Shown piece after piece: positions 26,805 to 35,919 of a stretch of DNA of 64,000 nt. The stretch lies in NCBI GenBank assembly GCA_030696775.1, contig JAUYRN010000027.1, positions 124,001 to 188,000 of the forward strand. The letters run 5' to 3'. The notes under the pieces are model-generated. The model was not told where the DNA came from. It did not search any database and was given only the letters and a program-made list of their open reading frames with translations. A program made the position numbers and the translations under genes. Numbering within the stretch: the stretch's first letter is position 1; every line of letters begins with the position of its first letter. The DNA is from Sulfuricurvum sp. (GTDB taxonomy: Bacteria; Campylobacterota; Campylobacteria; Campylobacterales; Sulfurimonadaceae).

Positions 26805-28268
26805 ATGAGTGGAATATCCAATTTATGCGACGTTATTATTTTCGGAGGGCATGGTGATTTAGCCTTTCGAAAGCTCATGCCTGCGTTGTATCATCTTTGT
26901 AATGACGGACATATTAACGAGCACAGCCGTATTTTTTCAACCACCCGTGCCAATATGACCCAAGAAGAGCATCTTGAACTGGTCAAAACAAAACTAAAAG
27001 AGTTTTTAGCTCAAGGGCAATTTGATGAGGCAAAATTTGAAAATTTTAAAGCACGGCTTCATCTGGTTAAAGTTGATTTGGGTAATGTTGAAAGTTACGA
27101 GGAGCTCAGCCATCTTCTTGGAGAAAATCCACAACGAGAACGAATCAGCTATCTCTCTACCTCTCCTGATTTTTTCGGAGCGATTTGTAAAGCATTAAGC
27201 ACATGGAGACTTGTCAGCCCTCAAAGCCGTGTCGTTTTGGAAAAACCGATCGGGCGGGATCTTGTCTCTTCGCGTGCCATCAATGTGGAAGTACTCAAAT
27301 ATTTCGAAGAGTCCCAAGTCTATCGTATCGACCACTATTTAGGAAAAGATACCGTTCAAAATATTATGGCGTTACGTTTTTCCAACCGAATCTTCACCCC
27401 TTTATGGGATGCGAGTAATATCGACCATGTCGAAATCACCGTCTCTGAGAGTGTCGGGGTTGAAGGGCGTTGGGGTTACTATGATGAATACGGTGCAATG
27501 CGCGACATGATTCAAAATCACCTGATGCAGCTACTGTGCCTCATCGCTATGGAACCTCCGTGTTCTTTGGATGCGGACAGTGTACGGGATGAAAAAGTAA
27601 AAGTACTCAAATCCCTGCGCCCTATGAGTGCTGCGGATATCCAGCAAAAAACCGTTCGCGCCCAATACACAAAAGGTTCCAGTAACGGGCAAATCGTCCC
27701 CGGATACAAAGAGGGTGAAGGGGTTGCGAACAGCACCACTGAAACCTATGCCGCTGTTCGTGTCGACATCGATAACTGGCGTTGGAACGGCGTGCCGTTT
27801 TATCTGCGAAGCGGTAAACGCCTGCGTAATAGAAACTCTGAAATCATTATTCAGTTCAAATCAATCCCCTACTCTATTTTTGCCAACAAAGGGAGCTGTA
27901 TTTCGCAAAACAAACTGGTCATCTCTTTGCAGCCAAGAGAGAGTATCCAGCTCAAACTCATGAATAAAATCCCTGGACTCAGTGAACAGATGCGTCTGCA
28001 ACAAGTCGATTTGGAACTCAATTCCCCGACCAATGAAGAACGAAAACCTGAAGCATACGAACGCCTGATGCTCGATGTTATCCGCAGTAATCCAACACTG
28101 TTTATGCGTCTGGATGAAGTGGAAGCGGCGTGGAAATGGGCAGATATCATTTTGCAAGGATGGGCAGAAAACATTGTTCCGATGAAAAGCTACAGTGCAG
28201 GAACGGATGGCCCAACAGCGGCAGTCGAACTGATCGCACGCGATGGCAGAAGCTGGCATGATGAATAA
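26805..28268 (+). CDS. zwf: Glucose-6-phosphate 1-dehydrogenase
   Basis: The 487-residue enzyme oxidises glucose-6-phosphate to 6-phosphogluconolactone with NAD(P)+. The N-terminal dinucleotide motif reads GGHGDLAFRKLMPAL instead of the usual GASGDL. The active site RIDHYLGKD, FSNRIFTPLWDASNIDHVEI, GRWGYYDEYGAMRDMIQNHLMQLL and FYLRSGKRL are intact. It is the first gene of an operon that reads zwf-pgl-edd-eda, i.e. the whole upper Entner-Doudoroff pathway. Its end overlaps pgl. Confidence 0.97.
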   Translation: MSGISNLCDVIIFGGHGDLAFRKLMPALYHLCNDGHINEHSRIFSTTRANMTQEEHLELVKTKLKEFLAQGQFDEAKFENFKARLHLVKVDLGNVESYEELSHLLGENPQRERISYLSTSPDFFGAICKALSTWRLVSPQSRVVLEKPIGRDLVSSRAINVEVLKYFEESQVYRIDHYLGKDTVQNIMALRFSNRIFTPLWDASNIDHVEITVSESVGVEGRWGYYDEYGAMRDMIQNHLMQLLCLIAMEPPCSLDADSVRDEKVKVLKSLRPMSAADIQQKTVRAQYTKGSSNGQIVPGYKEGEGVANSTTETYAAVRVDIDNWRWNGVPFYLRSGKRLRNRNSEIIIQFKSIPYSIFANKGSCISQNKLVISLQPRESIQLKLMNKIPGLSEQMRLQQVDLELNSPTNEERKPEAYERLMLDVIRSNPTLFMRLDEVEAAWKWADIILQGWAENIVPMKSYSAGTDGPTAAVELIARDGRSWHDE

Positions 28269-28941
28269 TCTACATTTTCACCGTTTTGAGGATGAAGAGA
28301 AGCTTGCTTTTTCTCTTGCTCAAAACATTGGGAATCACCTCAACGAAGCCATCGCCGAAAAAGGGTCTGCTTCTCTCCTAGTTTCAGGAGGAAGCACCCC
28401 TAAAAAGCTTTTTAAAGCTCTAAGTTCGATGAACATCGAGTGGGATAAAATTAAAATCGGTCTGTGTGATGAACGCCTCGTTAAACCCACCCATAACGAC
28501 AGCAATGAAAAACTGGTTCGAGAAACACTCATGACAGGTTACGCCGCAAAAGCAACGTTTATTGATATGGCAAGCGAAAATGAGACTGCGTGTTCTGTGC
28601 GCGTTAAAGAGTTACTTATGCCCTTTGATGTTCTCGTTTTAGGGATGGGTGATGACGCGCATACTGCTTCGCTTTTCCCCAACAATCCAAGACTTGCTGA
28701 AGCGTATGACCAAACAAAAGAAAATGTCTGTATTAAGATTGTCCCGCAACATGCCCCTCATACGCGCATGAGTCTCACACTGGGAGCCATTTTAAGCGCT
28801 CACCATGTCTATCTTCATTTTCAAGGTGTGAGCAAACTGAATGTTTACAAAGAAGCACTAAACGGGACAGATACATTCACCATGCCCATTCGTGCTATCA
28901 TCAACCAAACGGATAAAAAAATTGAGGTATACAGCGCATGA
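28258..28941 (+). CDS. pgl: 6-phosphogluconolactonase
   Basis: A product of about 227 residues of the DevB/SOL family that hydrolyses 6-phosphogluconolactone. Motifs are LLVSGGSTPKKLFKAL, IGLCDERLVKPTHNDSNEKLVRE, LGMGDDAHTASLFPNN and HTRMSLTLGAIL. The ATG at 28258 overlaps the zwf stop by 11 bases and is favoured over the in-frame ATG at 28243, which lies further inside zwf and has no ribosome site. The ATG at 28261 is a third possibility. It overlaps edd by four bases. Confidence 0.94.
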   Translation: MMNNLHFHRFEDEEKLAFSLAQNIGNHLNEAIAEKGSASLLVSGGSTPKKLFKALSSMNIEWDKIKIGLCDERLVKPTHNDSNEKLVRETLMTGYAAKATFIDMASENETACSVRVKELLMPFDVLVLGMGDDAHTASLFPNNPRLAEAYDQTKENVCIKIVPQHAPHTRMSLTLGAILSAHHVYLHFQGVSKLNVYKEALNGTDTFTMPIRAIINQTDKKIEVYSA

Positions 28942-30767
28942 ATGACATACTCCTCCGGGTTACTAAAAACATACAAGAACGCTCGCGTATCAGCAGAGAA
29001 CATTATCTCCAACGAATCAACGAAGCAAAAACACATGGTGTAAACCGACAAAAACTCGGATGCAGTAATCTCGCTCACGCGATGGCACCTATGGATGAGC
29101 ACGAAAAAGCGTCACTTTCCGCACTCATAAGCCCCAATATCGCCATTGTCACGGCGTATAATGATATGCTATCCGCTCATGAACCCTATAAACTCTATCC
29201 TGCCCTCATCAAACGAACCCTCAGTGATATGGGCGCTACGTGTCAGGTAGCGGGAGGAGTCCCTGCCATGTGTGACGGAGTGACTCAATCGCAAAGCGGA
29301 ATGGAGTTAAGCCTCTTTAGCCGTGACAACATCGCCATGGGAACCGCCATCGCCCTCTCGCATAATGTCTATGATGGGGCTGTCTATCTGGGCGTATGCG
29401 ATAAAATCGTTCCGGGTCTGGTCATCGGAGCGTTGGCGTTTGGACATCTTCCAGGGCTTTTTATCCCGGCAGGTCCCATGCCATCAGGAATCAGCAATGC
29501 TGAAAAAGGCAAAATCCGACAAGAGTATGCCAAGGGTAACGTCACCGAAGCCGAGCTTTTAAAAGCTGAAGCTGCTTCCTATCACAGCAGTGGAACGTGC
29601 ACGTTTTACGGTACCGCAAACTCCAATCAAATGCTCTTGGAGATGATGGGTCTGCAGCTTCCCAACAGTTCGTTTGTCAATACTAATACCCCATTGCGAG
29701 AAGCACTCACCATCCAAGCATCTCAAACCATTTTCGGACTCACCGAAACTTCAGGTAACTATCTCCCCATAGCGGACATCATCGATGAACGCAGTTTTGT
29801 CAATGCGATTGTAGGACTCATGGCAACCGGCGGATCGACCAATCATACGATCCACCTCATCGCCATGGCACGCGCTGCAGGGATACTTCTGACATGGGAT
29901 GATTTTGATGCACTCTCAAAAATCACCCCCCTTCTGTGCCGTATGTATCCTAACGGAAGTGCTGATGTCAACGCATTTCGAGACGCAGGCGGGATGTCTG
30001 TCGTCATCCATCAGCTCCTGAATGCAGGGCTAGCGCATAACGATGTCCAAACCATTATGGGCAAAGGGCTTGATCGCTATATCGTTGAACCCGTCTTACG
30101 CGATAATAAATTTTGTTATGAATCCGGAGCTAAGATCTCGCGCGATACTTCGGTCATTTCCAGCATAGAGACTCCTTTCAGCCACGAAGGGGGACTTAAA
30201 CTGCTTCGCGGAAATATCGGTCGAAGTATCATCAAAACCTCAGCTCTCAAAGATCCTGATACCATCATCGAAGCCGAAGCAATTATTTTTGATTCTCAAG
30301 AAGCATTGCAAAGTGCCTTTAAACGAGGCGAATTGGAGAGAGACTTTATCGCCGTTGTCCGATTCCAAGGTCCACGCGCCAACGGTATGCCTGAACTTCA
30401 CGGTCTTATGCCTCCGCTTGGCGTGCTTCAAGAGCGTGGATTCAATGTCGCAATCGTGACTGATGGTCGAATGTCGGGTGCATCGGGAAAAGTCCCCTCA
30501 GCAATCCATATTTCCCCCGAAGCTTCTGATGGAGGAGTATTGGCAAAACTCCAAAACGGTGATAGAATCCGATTTGATGTCAAAGCCGGGGAAGTCACCG
30601 TATTGGTAGAGGATGCGATATTATCCGCACGTGCGATTTATACTCCCGATTTGAGCCACAACCGATACGGTTTTGGGCGAGAGCTGTTTGTCTCTGTTCG
30701 AGCCAGTGTTTCAAGCGCTGAAGAGGGTGCGAGCATTTTTGATATTACAGGTAAGGAACGCGCATGA
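28938..30767 (+). CDS. edd: Phosphogluconate dehydratase
   Basis: The 609-residue IlvD/Edd-family enzyme dehydrates 6-phosphogluconate to 2-keto-3-deoxy-6-phosphogluconate and carries an iron-sulfur cluster. Visible features are AIVTAYNDMLSAHEPY, the cluster Cys region AGGVPAMCDGVTQ, YLGVCDKIVPGL, SSGTCTFYGTANSNQML, MATGGSTNHTIHL and VTDGRMSGASGKVPSAIH. The length matches Edd of E. coli. The start overlaps pgl and the end overlaps eda by four bases each, so the three are translationally coupled. Confidence 0.97.
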   Translation: MNDILLRVTKNIQERSRISREHYLQRINEAKTHGVNRQKLGCSNLAHAMAPMDEHEKASLSALISPNIAIVTAYNDMLSAHEPYKLYPALIKRTLSDMGATCQVAGGVPAMCDGVTQSQSGMELSLFSRDNIAMGTAIALSHNVYDGAVYLGVCDKIVPGLVIGALAFGHLPGLFIPAGPMPSGISNAEKGKIRQEYAKGNVTEAELLKAEAASYHSSGTCTFYGTANSNQMLLEMMGLQLPNSSFVNTNTPLREALTIQASQTIFGLTETSGNYLPIADIIDERSFVNAIVGLMATGGSTNHTIHLIAMARAAGILLTWDDFDALSKITPLLCRMYPNGSADVNAFRDAGGMSVVIHQLLNAGLAHNDVQTIMGKGLDRYIVEPVLRDNKFCYESGAKISRDTSVISSIETPFSHEGGLKLLRGNIGRSIIKTSALKDPDTIIEAEAIIFDSQEALQSAFKRGELERDFIAVVRFQGPRANGMPELHGLMPPLGVLQERGFNVAIVTDGRMSGASGKVPSAIHISPEASDGGVLAKLQNGDRIRFDVKAGEVTVLVEDAILSARAIYTPDLSHNRYGFGRELFVSVRASVSSAEEGASIFDITGKERA

Positions 30768-31387
30768 ACGCTTATGATGTTATGAAACTATCCCCCATTG
30801 TCCCCGTTATCGCGATTGAGGATGCTGAGGATGCCTTACCGCTTGCCCAAGCATTGCTTGCAGGGGGAATCGGTCTTATGGAAATCACGCTACGAACTCC
30901 TGCCGGGATCAAAGCAATCGAGATCATTGCCAAAAACTTACCTCAAATGGCAGTAGGTGCAGGAACCGTCCTCAATGCGGATGATTTTAAAAGAGCAGTC
31001 GATCACGGTGCGCAGTTTGTCTTTAGCCCCGGTATCAGTCTCGAACTAATGGAGATATCAAAGTCACTCAACATCCCCTTTATTCCGGGAGTAGCTACTG
31101 CATCGGAAGTGATGCTGGCTTTAAACAACGGCTTTGAATATTGTAAACTTTTTCCCGCCACTGCCGTAGGAGGGATTGAAACACTTAATGGTTTTTACGG
31201 TCCGTTTCCCTCTATGCGTTTTTGTCCAACGGGAGGGATAAATCTGCACAATCTCAACGATTTTCTAAAACTCCCCAATGTCCTCTGTGCCGGAGGAAGC
31301 TGGATTGTCCCAAAAATGGCACTTAAAAACAAAGAATTTAGTTCAATAACCAAATTGTGCCACGAAGCACTTATCGACATAGATTAA
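30764..31387 (+). CDS. eda: KDPG aldolase
   Basis: A 207-residue class I aldolase that splits 2-keto-3-deoxy-6-phosphogluconate into pyruvate and glyceraldehyde-3-phosphate. The Schiff-base lysine is in GFEYCKLFPATAVGG, the catalytic Glu in LMEITLRTPAG, and the phosphate site in FCPTGGINLHN. With zwf, pgl and edd immediately upstream, this completes the Entner-Doudoroff route. The next gene follows after 22 bp. Confidence 0.97.
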   Translation: MNAYDVMKLSPIVPVIAIEDAEDALPLAQALLAGGIGLMEITLRTPAGIKAIEIIAKNLPQMAVGAGTVLNADDFKRAVDHGAQFVFSPGISLELMEISKSLNIPFIPGVATASEVMLALNNGFEYCKLFPATAVGGIETLNGFYGPFPSMRFCPTGGINLHNLNDFLKLPNVLCAGGSWIVPKMALKNKEFSSITKLCHEALIDID

Positions 31388-31409
31388 AATTATTTCACTT
31401 AGGTCATCA

Positions 31410-34385
31410 ATGAATTTGGATCATATCAACGCGTTACTCGAAAAACACTACAGCTCTATTGATAAAATCATTCTCTCCCGCCAAGATCCCATCACCGGTC
31501 TCTTGCCCGCCAGTACCGCTATAACAGCTCATGGTGATTATACCGATGCGTGGGTACGGGATAACGTTTACAGTATCCTTTGTGTCTGGGGACTTGCCCT
31601 TGCGTACAAAAAACATAATCCTGATCATTATCGAAACTACCTCTTGGGCCAAAGTGTGGTCAAGCTGATGCGCGGACTTTTAGAGGCGATGATGCGCCAA
31701 GCCAATCGTGTCGAAACCTTCAAAAAAACGCTCAACCCTACCGATGCCCTCCATGCCAAATACGGGACAGCCACTGCATTAGCGGTTGTCGGTGATGATG
31801 AGTGGGGGCATTTGCAGTTGGACGCCACTTCCTTATATCTGTTAATGAGTGCACAGATGATTGCATCGGGATTGCAGCTGATCTATACGATCGATGAGGT
31901 TGATTTCGTTCAAAATCTTGTTCACTATATCAGCCACACCTACTGCACCGCCGATTATGGGATTTGGGAACGAGGCAATAAAATCAATCACGGGACAACC
32001 GAGATCAATTGCAGTTCTGTCGGGATGGCAAAAGCGGCACTGGAAGCACTCAATGGCTTTAATCTGTTTGGAAACGTCATGAGCAAAGAAGCCATTATCC
32101 ATGTCATCCCAAGCGACATTGCCCGCTCACGCTTTACTCTCCACGGATTACTGCCAAGAGAATCGAACTCCAAAGAAACCGATGCAGCATTGCTAAGCAT
32201 CATCGGATATCCCGCTTACGCGATCGAAGATGAAGCGCTTGTAGAGCGTACACGAACTAAAATCCTTAAAAAACTCGGTGGTCGTTATGGATGCAAACGC
32301 TTTCTTCTCGATGGACATCAAAGCAGCATAGAAGATCCTTCCCGATTGCACTACGAGCCCTCTGAATTGCGTGAGTTTGAACACATCGAATCCGAATGGC
32401 CCCTCTTTTTTACCTATCTCTTACTCGATGCGCTGATACGCCAAGACCATGAGGGGGTGCGTCACTGGAGAGAGAAGCTCGAACCACTTTTTGTCGATCA
32501 AGAAGGAAAACAACTGCTTCCAGAACTCTATCTCGTCCCCAAAGAGTCTATCGAAGCCGAAAAAGAACATCCAAATTCTCAAACCCGCGTCCCCAACGAA
32601 AACATACCCCTCGTCTGGGCACAAAGTCTTTTTATTCTCAGCGATATGATAATGGATGACCTCATCACACCGCAGGATATTGATCCTCTTTCACGCAGAG
32701 AACGTATCGGATTTAAACGCTCTATCCATCCTCTCGTCTGTGCCCTTGCAGAAAATGAATCTGTCAAACAGCGTCTCCTTGAGCATGGTATCCACAGTGA
32801 GACTCTCGAAGAACTGTATCCCATCAAGGTGATGCACGCGTCACAACTTTCTAAAATCCATACTCTTTTAGGGAAAAATGAAAAATTAGGATTAAGCGGA
32901 CGTCCGTACGTTGCAGCAAGAACCATTACCACTGCACGACTGCATCTTTTGATGGATCAGGAAATCATTTTTCTCCCCTATTATTTTAATCCTAAAGGGT
33001 TTTATTTTAGTTATGACACCACTCTTTTAGTGAAGCGTTTTCGATCATCCTTGAAATTTCTCTCTACCCACTGGGACCAGCAGGCTCAACCGATATTGCC
33101 GTTTCTGATCCGTGAAGACATGCTAGAAAGCCCTCAAAAAGAGGTGATTTTAGAGCTTCTCCATGAGCTTGAAAATAACTCTTGCAATTCTATAACCATT
33201 ACTAAAGCCCCGCTGCGCGAGCTTTTAAAAACTGCCAGTGTTGAACAAATCGATAATATCAACCCATTGGACCTCAACGCACTGGAACTTCATTCTCTCA
33301 ATCACAGCCATACTGCCGTTACCTCAGAAACCGACTATGAATCGGCAGCTCTCAATCAAGATTGGGCCAGTGTCCGTCGAATCGCTGAAGCCATGGGTAA
33401 ATACGACGACCGACTGGAAGATGTTCTGCTGGATATTATCATTCACCAAAAACATTTAGCCGTTGGTCGAGCCTACAGTGAACGTGCTACCTTTTCAAAG
33501 CCGTTAAAAAATACGAGTATTGTCACGATTATTCGAGAATCATGCGGGAACAATGCTGCAGAAAGTGTTTTGACTCAAGAAGTGATGATCCATCTCGGAG
33601 CACTTATCCAAGCAGAACCGGAACTTTTTAACAACATGATTACGCTGCGCACATGGTATTTCGTCCAACTCTTAGTCGGTCATATCAGCCGTGAGAATAA
33701 TCTTCCCATAGGAGATTCCTACGAATACCTGTTAGGGTTGTCTCCCCATGAGATCTACGAGCGAATCCGAGCGATTTTGAAGTCATTTTCTCAAGAAGTC
33801 ACTCAATTCAATCACCAAGAAAATCTTAATGCGTCAGGAATGCCCGTAGTTAATTCCATCTCTATCGATGTTTCGACTCCACCCGCTCAGCAAAGTGATA
33901 ATTGGGAACAGTGGCGTCAACATGAAGGGATGATCAGCAGACTGACTCAAAAATTTTATAAAAATGTCTGGTATCTGTTACGCCAATGCAATGGTCTCGT
34001 TATAGGCGACAAATACAACCTGCACAGCCGCATAGGAAGTGAACTTACCTTGGACTCAACCGCAGGAGAACAAAGCTTCGCCCACAAAATTGAAGATCTC
34101 CTACAAAGCATTGAAGCACCTGAATATCGCCAGCTCAATATCGAAGCGATTGAAAGCCTCTCAAATCTCTTTAAACACTCGCCGCAACTGCATGTTGATG
34201 ATGATTTGGTCTTGGATGTACTTATCGGGCATGCGGTGCGAATCGGATGGAAACACTATCATCCTTATGAAGAAAATTATGATGAAGTACGCGCTCAGGC
34301 ATGGGATAGGATGTACCAGTGCTCACCCGAAAAAACGGCGGAGCTCTTTGTTGAAGCGCTTATCTATTTATTAGCTCCACAGTAA
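31410..34385 (+). CDS. Phosphorylase b kinase regulatory alpha/beta-like protein (GH15-related)
   Basis: The 991-residue protein starts with an (alpha/alpha)-barrel of the glucoamylase (GH15)-like type. The N-terminal 400 residues follow eukaryotic phosphorylase kinase alpha subunits closely: DAWVRDNVYSILCVWGLALAYKK (46-68), WGHLQLDATSLYLL (132-145), then DYGIWERGNKINHGTTEINCSSVGMAKAALEAL (182-214), RYGCKRFLLDG and LHYEPSELREFEHIE...WPLFFTYLL. The C-terminal half is helical with no calmodulin-binding call possible by eye. It may bind or hydrolyse glucans and regulate the linked glycogen enzymes. It lies between eda and glk in the same operon. Enzymatic activity is unproven. Confidence 0.88.
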   Translation: MNLDHINALLEKHYSSIDKIILSRQDPITGLLPASTAITAHGDYTDAWVRDNVYSILCVWGLALAYKKHNPDHYRNYLLGQSVVKLMRGLLEAMMRQANRVETFKKTLNPTDALHAKYGTATALAVVGDDEWGHLQLDATSLYLLMSAQMIASGLQLIYTIDEVDFVQNLVHYISHTYCTADYGIWERGNKINHGTTEINCSSVGMAKAALEALNGFNLFGNVMSKEAIIHVIPSDIARSRFTLHGLLPRESNSKETDAALLSIIGYPAYAIEDEALVERTRTKILKKLGGRYGCKRFLLDGHQSSIEDPSRLHYEPSELREFEHIESEWPLFFTYLLLDALIRQDHEGVRHWREKLEPLFVDQEGKQLLPELYLVPKESIEAEKEHPNSQTRVPNENIPLVWAQSLFILSDMIMDDLITPQDIDPLSRRERIGFKRSIHPLVCALAENESVKQRLLEHGIHSETLEELYPIKVMHASQLSKIHTLLGKNEKLGLSGRPYVAARTITTARLHLLMDQEIIFLPYYFNPKGFYFSYDTTLLVKRFRSSLKFLSTHWDQQAQPILPFLIREDMLESPQKEVILELLHELENNSCNSITITKAPLRELLKTASVEQIDNINPLDLNALELHSLNHSHTAVTSETDYESAALNQDWASVRRIAEAMGKYDDRLEDVLLDIIIHQKHLAVGRAYSERATFSKPLKNTSIVTIIRESCGNNAAESVLTQEVMIHLGALIQAEPELFNNMITLRTWYFVQLLVGHISRENNLPIGDSYEYLLGLSPHEIYERIRAILKSFSQEVTQFNHQENLNASGMPVVNSISIDVSTPPAQQSDNWEQWRQHEGMISRLTQKFYKNVWYLLRQCNGLVIGDKYNLHSRIGSELTLDSTAGEQSFAHKIEDLLQSIEAPEYRQLNIEAIESLSNLFKHSPQLHVDDDLVLDVLIGHAVRIGWKHYHPYEENYDEVRAQAWDRMYQCSPEKTAELFVEALIYLLAPQ

Positions 34386-34396
34386 AAGGAAAAAAG

Positions 34397-35419
34397 ATGA
34401 TACTAGCCGGCGATATAGGAGGGACAAAAACGATTTTGGCCCTCTTTGAGATTCATGAAAATACGCTAAAACTTCACTCCAAGCAGCAGTTTGCGAGTAA
34501 AGATTATGATAGTTTTAACGATGTACTGTTGGAATTTATCCGATTAAATACTAATCCTGCGATTGACGCGGCATGTTTTGGCATAGCAGGACCGATCATC
34601 GATGAAAAATGTCATACTACCAACCTCCCATGGGAAATCGCCACAACGGAGCTTAGAACACTCCTTAACACCTCTCATGTTCGTCTTTTAAATGATCTTG
34701 AAGCCACCGCTTACGGAATGCTCTATCTGAATGAAGATGAATTTGTTGATCTAAACCCTGATGCACCAGTATCCCATGGCAATCGTGCTGTTATCGCTGC
34801 AGGTACAGGTTTAGGTGAGGCAATGCTCTTTTTTGACGGAACGTCGTATCACCCGAGTGGTTCAGAGGGAGGACATTGTGACTTCGCCCCTTTAACCTCG
34901 CAGCAAGATTCCCTTTTGCAGTGGTTGAGACAGCGATTCAGCGATCATGTAAGCTATGAGCGTATTTTATCCGGTCCGGGGATTGCAACCTTGTACGACT
35001 TTTTGCTTGAGAGTAATTTTGCCCCTCCTCCGCATCAGATGACCAATCTAAGCGAAACCGATGATCGAAGTGCCCGTATCAGTCAATGCGCACTGGAGAA
35101 CCATGATCCGCTATGCATCGAAACACTTCGTTTATTTACCGAAATATACGGCGCTGAAGCTGGAAATTTAGCCCTAAAATCAATGTCGCTTGGAGGAGTT
35201 TACATCGGTGGTGGTATCGCCCCTAAGATTTTACCTTTTATTCAAACCGACATTTTCATGAACGCATTTACAGCAAAAGGACGATTTGAGCCAATGCTTC
35301 GAAAGATGAGAGTCAAGGTCTCTTTAAATCCCGAAACAGCTCTTTTGGGAGCTGCCTATTTTGCACAGGATCAACTTAGCGTTCGAAGAGGCACTTTATC
35401 ACTTTATGCAAGGCCCTAG
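34397..35419 (+). CDS. glk: Glucokinase
   Basis: The 340-residue protein is a Glk-family (not ROK) glucokinase: ATP-binding LAGDIGGTKTILALFE, then CFGIAGPI, LLNDLEATAYG, IAAGTGLGEAML, SEGGHCDFAP and GGVYIGGGIAPKI. It phosphorylates free glucose to glucose-6-phosphate, so glucose released by the GH57/GH15-type activities of this locus can enter the Entner-Doudoroff route. It ends the plus-strand operon, 11 bp after the phosphorylase-kinase-like gene, with AAAGGAAAAAAG as ribosome site. Confidence 0.95.
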   Translation: MILAGDIGGTKTILALFEIHENTLKLHSKQQFASKDYDSFNDVLLEFIRLNTNPAIDAACFGIAGPIIDEKCHTTNLPWEIATTELRTLLNTSHVRLLNDLEATAYGMLYLNEDEFVDLNPDAPVSHGNRAVIAAGTGLGEAMLFFDGTSYHPSGSEGGHCDFAPLTSQQDSLLQWLRQRFSDHVSYERILSGPGIATLYDFLLESNFAPPPHQMTNLSETDDRSARISQCALENHDPLCIETLRLFTEIYGAEAGNLALKSMSLGGVYIGGGIAPKILPFIQTDIFMNAFTAKGRFEPMLRKMRVKVSLNPETALLGAAYFAQDQLSVRRGTLSLYARP

Positions 35420-35512
35420 GGATGATGGTAATAGCAGCAAAAAACCCCTAAAACTTTACACTTTTTATAAATGATATTCTTTAATCTAGGCGTTAAATTA
35501 ACAAGCAATAGA

Positions 35513-35878
35513 TCATTTATTCAAATTGAGTTTTTGATTTGGATACGCTTCCTGAAACTCCTGCTTACTCGCTTTCATAAGATTTGTCCCTTCCTCGATA
35601 TCTTTGTTTCCCTGTTCAATCTCATTTCTACCAGTTGTCATGTCTTTATCACCCGACTTAACGAGATCTTCACCATGCTTCACCAATTTGATTCCAGATT
35701 CTTTGAGCGCAATCCCTTTGTCCCAGTCTTTTGCCATCTGTTTTTGATCGAGACCTGTTTCTTTGTTCTCAGCAGCATGCATACGCATAAAATCACCTGT
35801 TGTTGGTGCTTTGGATGCACATCCGGAGAATGCGATCATGACGAGAGTGCTTACAGCTGCTAGTTTTAAATTTTTCAT
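35513..35878 (-). CDS. Lipoprotein with glycine-bearing heptad repeats
   Basis: The 121-residue protein has a lipoprotein signal (residues 1-20; lipobox AFSGC with Cys20). Residues 53-101 form seven consecutive heptads with Gly at the third position (DKG, ESG, KHG, KSG, TTG, EQG, EEG) and mostly hydrophobic residues at positions 4-7, followed by KASKQEF. This looks like a regular amphipathic helix or coiled coil standing on the membrane. I know no function. It follows the YfaZ-like gene after 41 bp and is probably in its operon. Confidence 0.75.
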   Translation of the reverse strand: MKNLKLAAVSTLVMIAFSGCASKAPTTGDFMRMHAAENKETGLDQKQMAKDWDKGIALKESGIKLVKHGEDLVKSGDKDMTTGRNEIEQGNKDIEEGTNLMKASKQEFQEAYPNQKLNLNK

Positions 35879-35919
35879 TTGATATCCTTTTATTTGTGTT
35901 TAAATTTTGACTTCAACAG

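Noticed and set aside
35471-35863. Plus-strand 130-residue ORF opposite the heptad lipoprotein
   Set aside because: It is the antisense shadow of the lipoprotein gene, which has a lipobox and ribosome site. The Cys- and Phe-rich translation has no family features.
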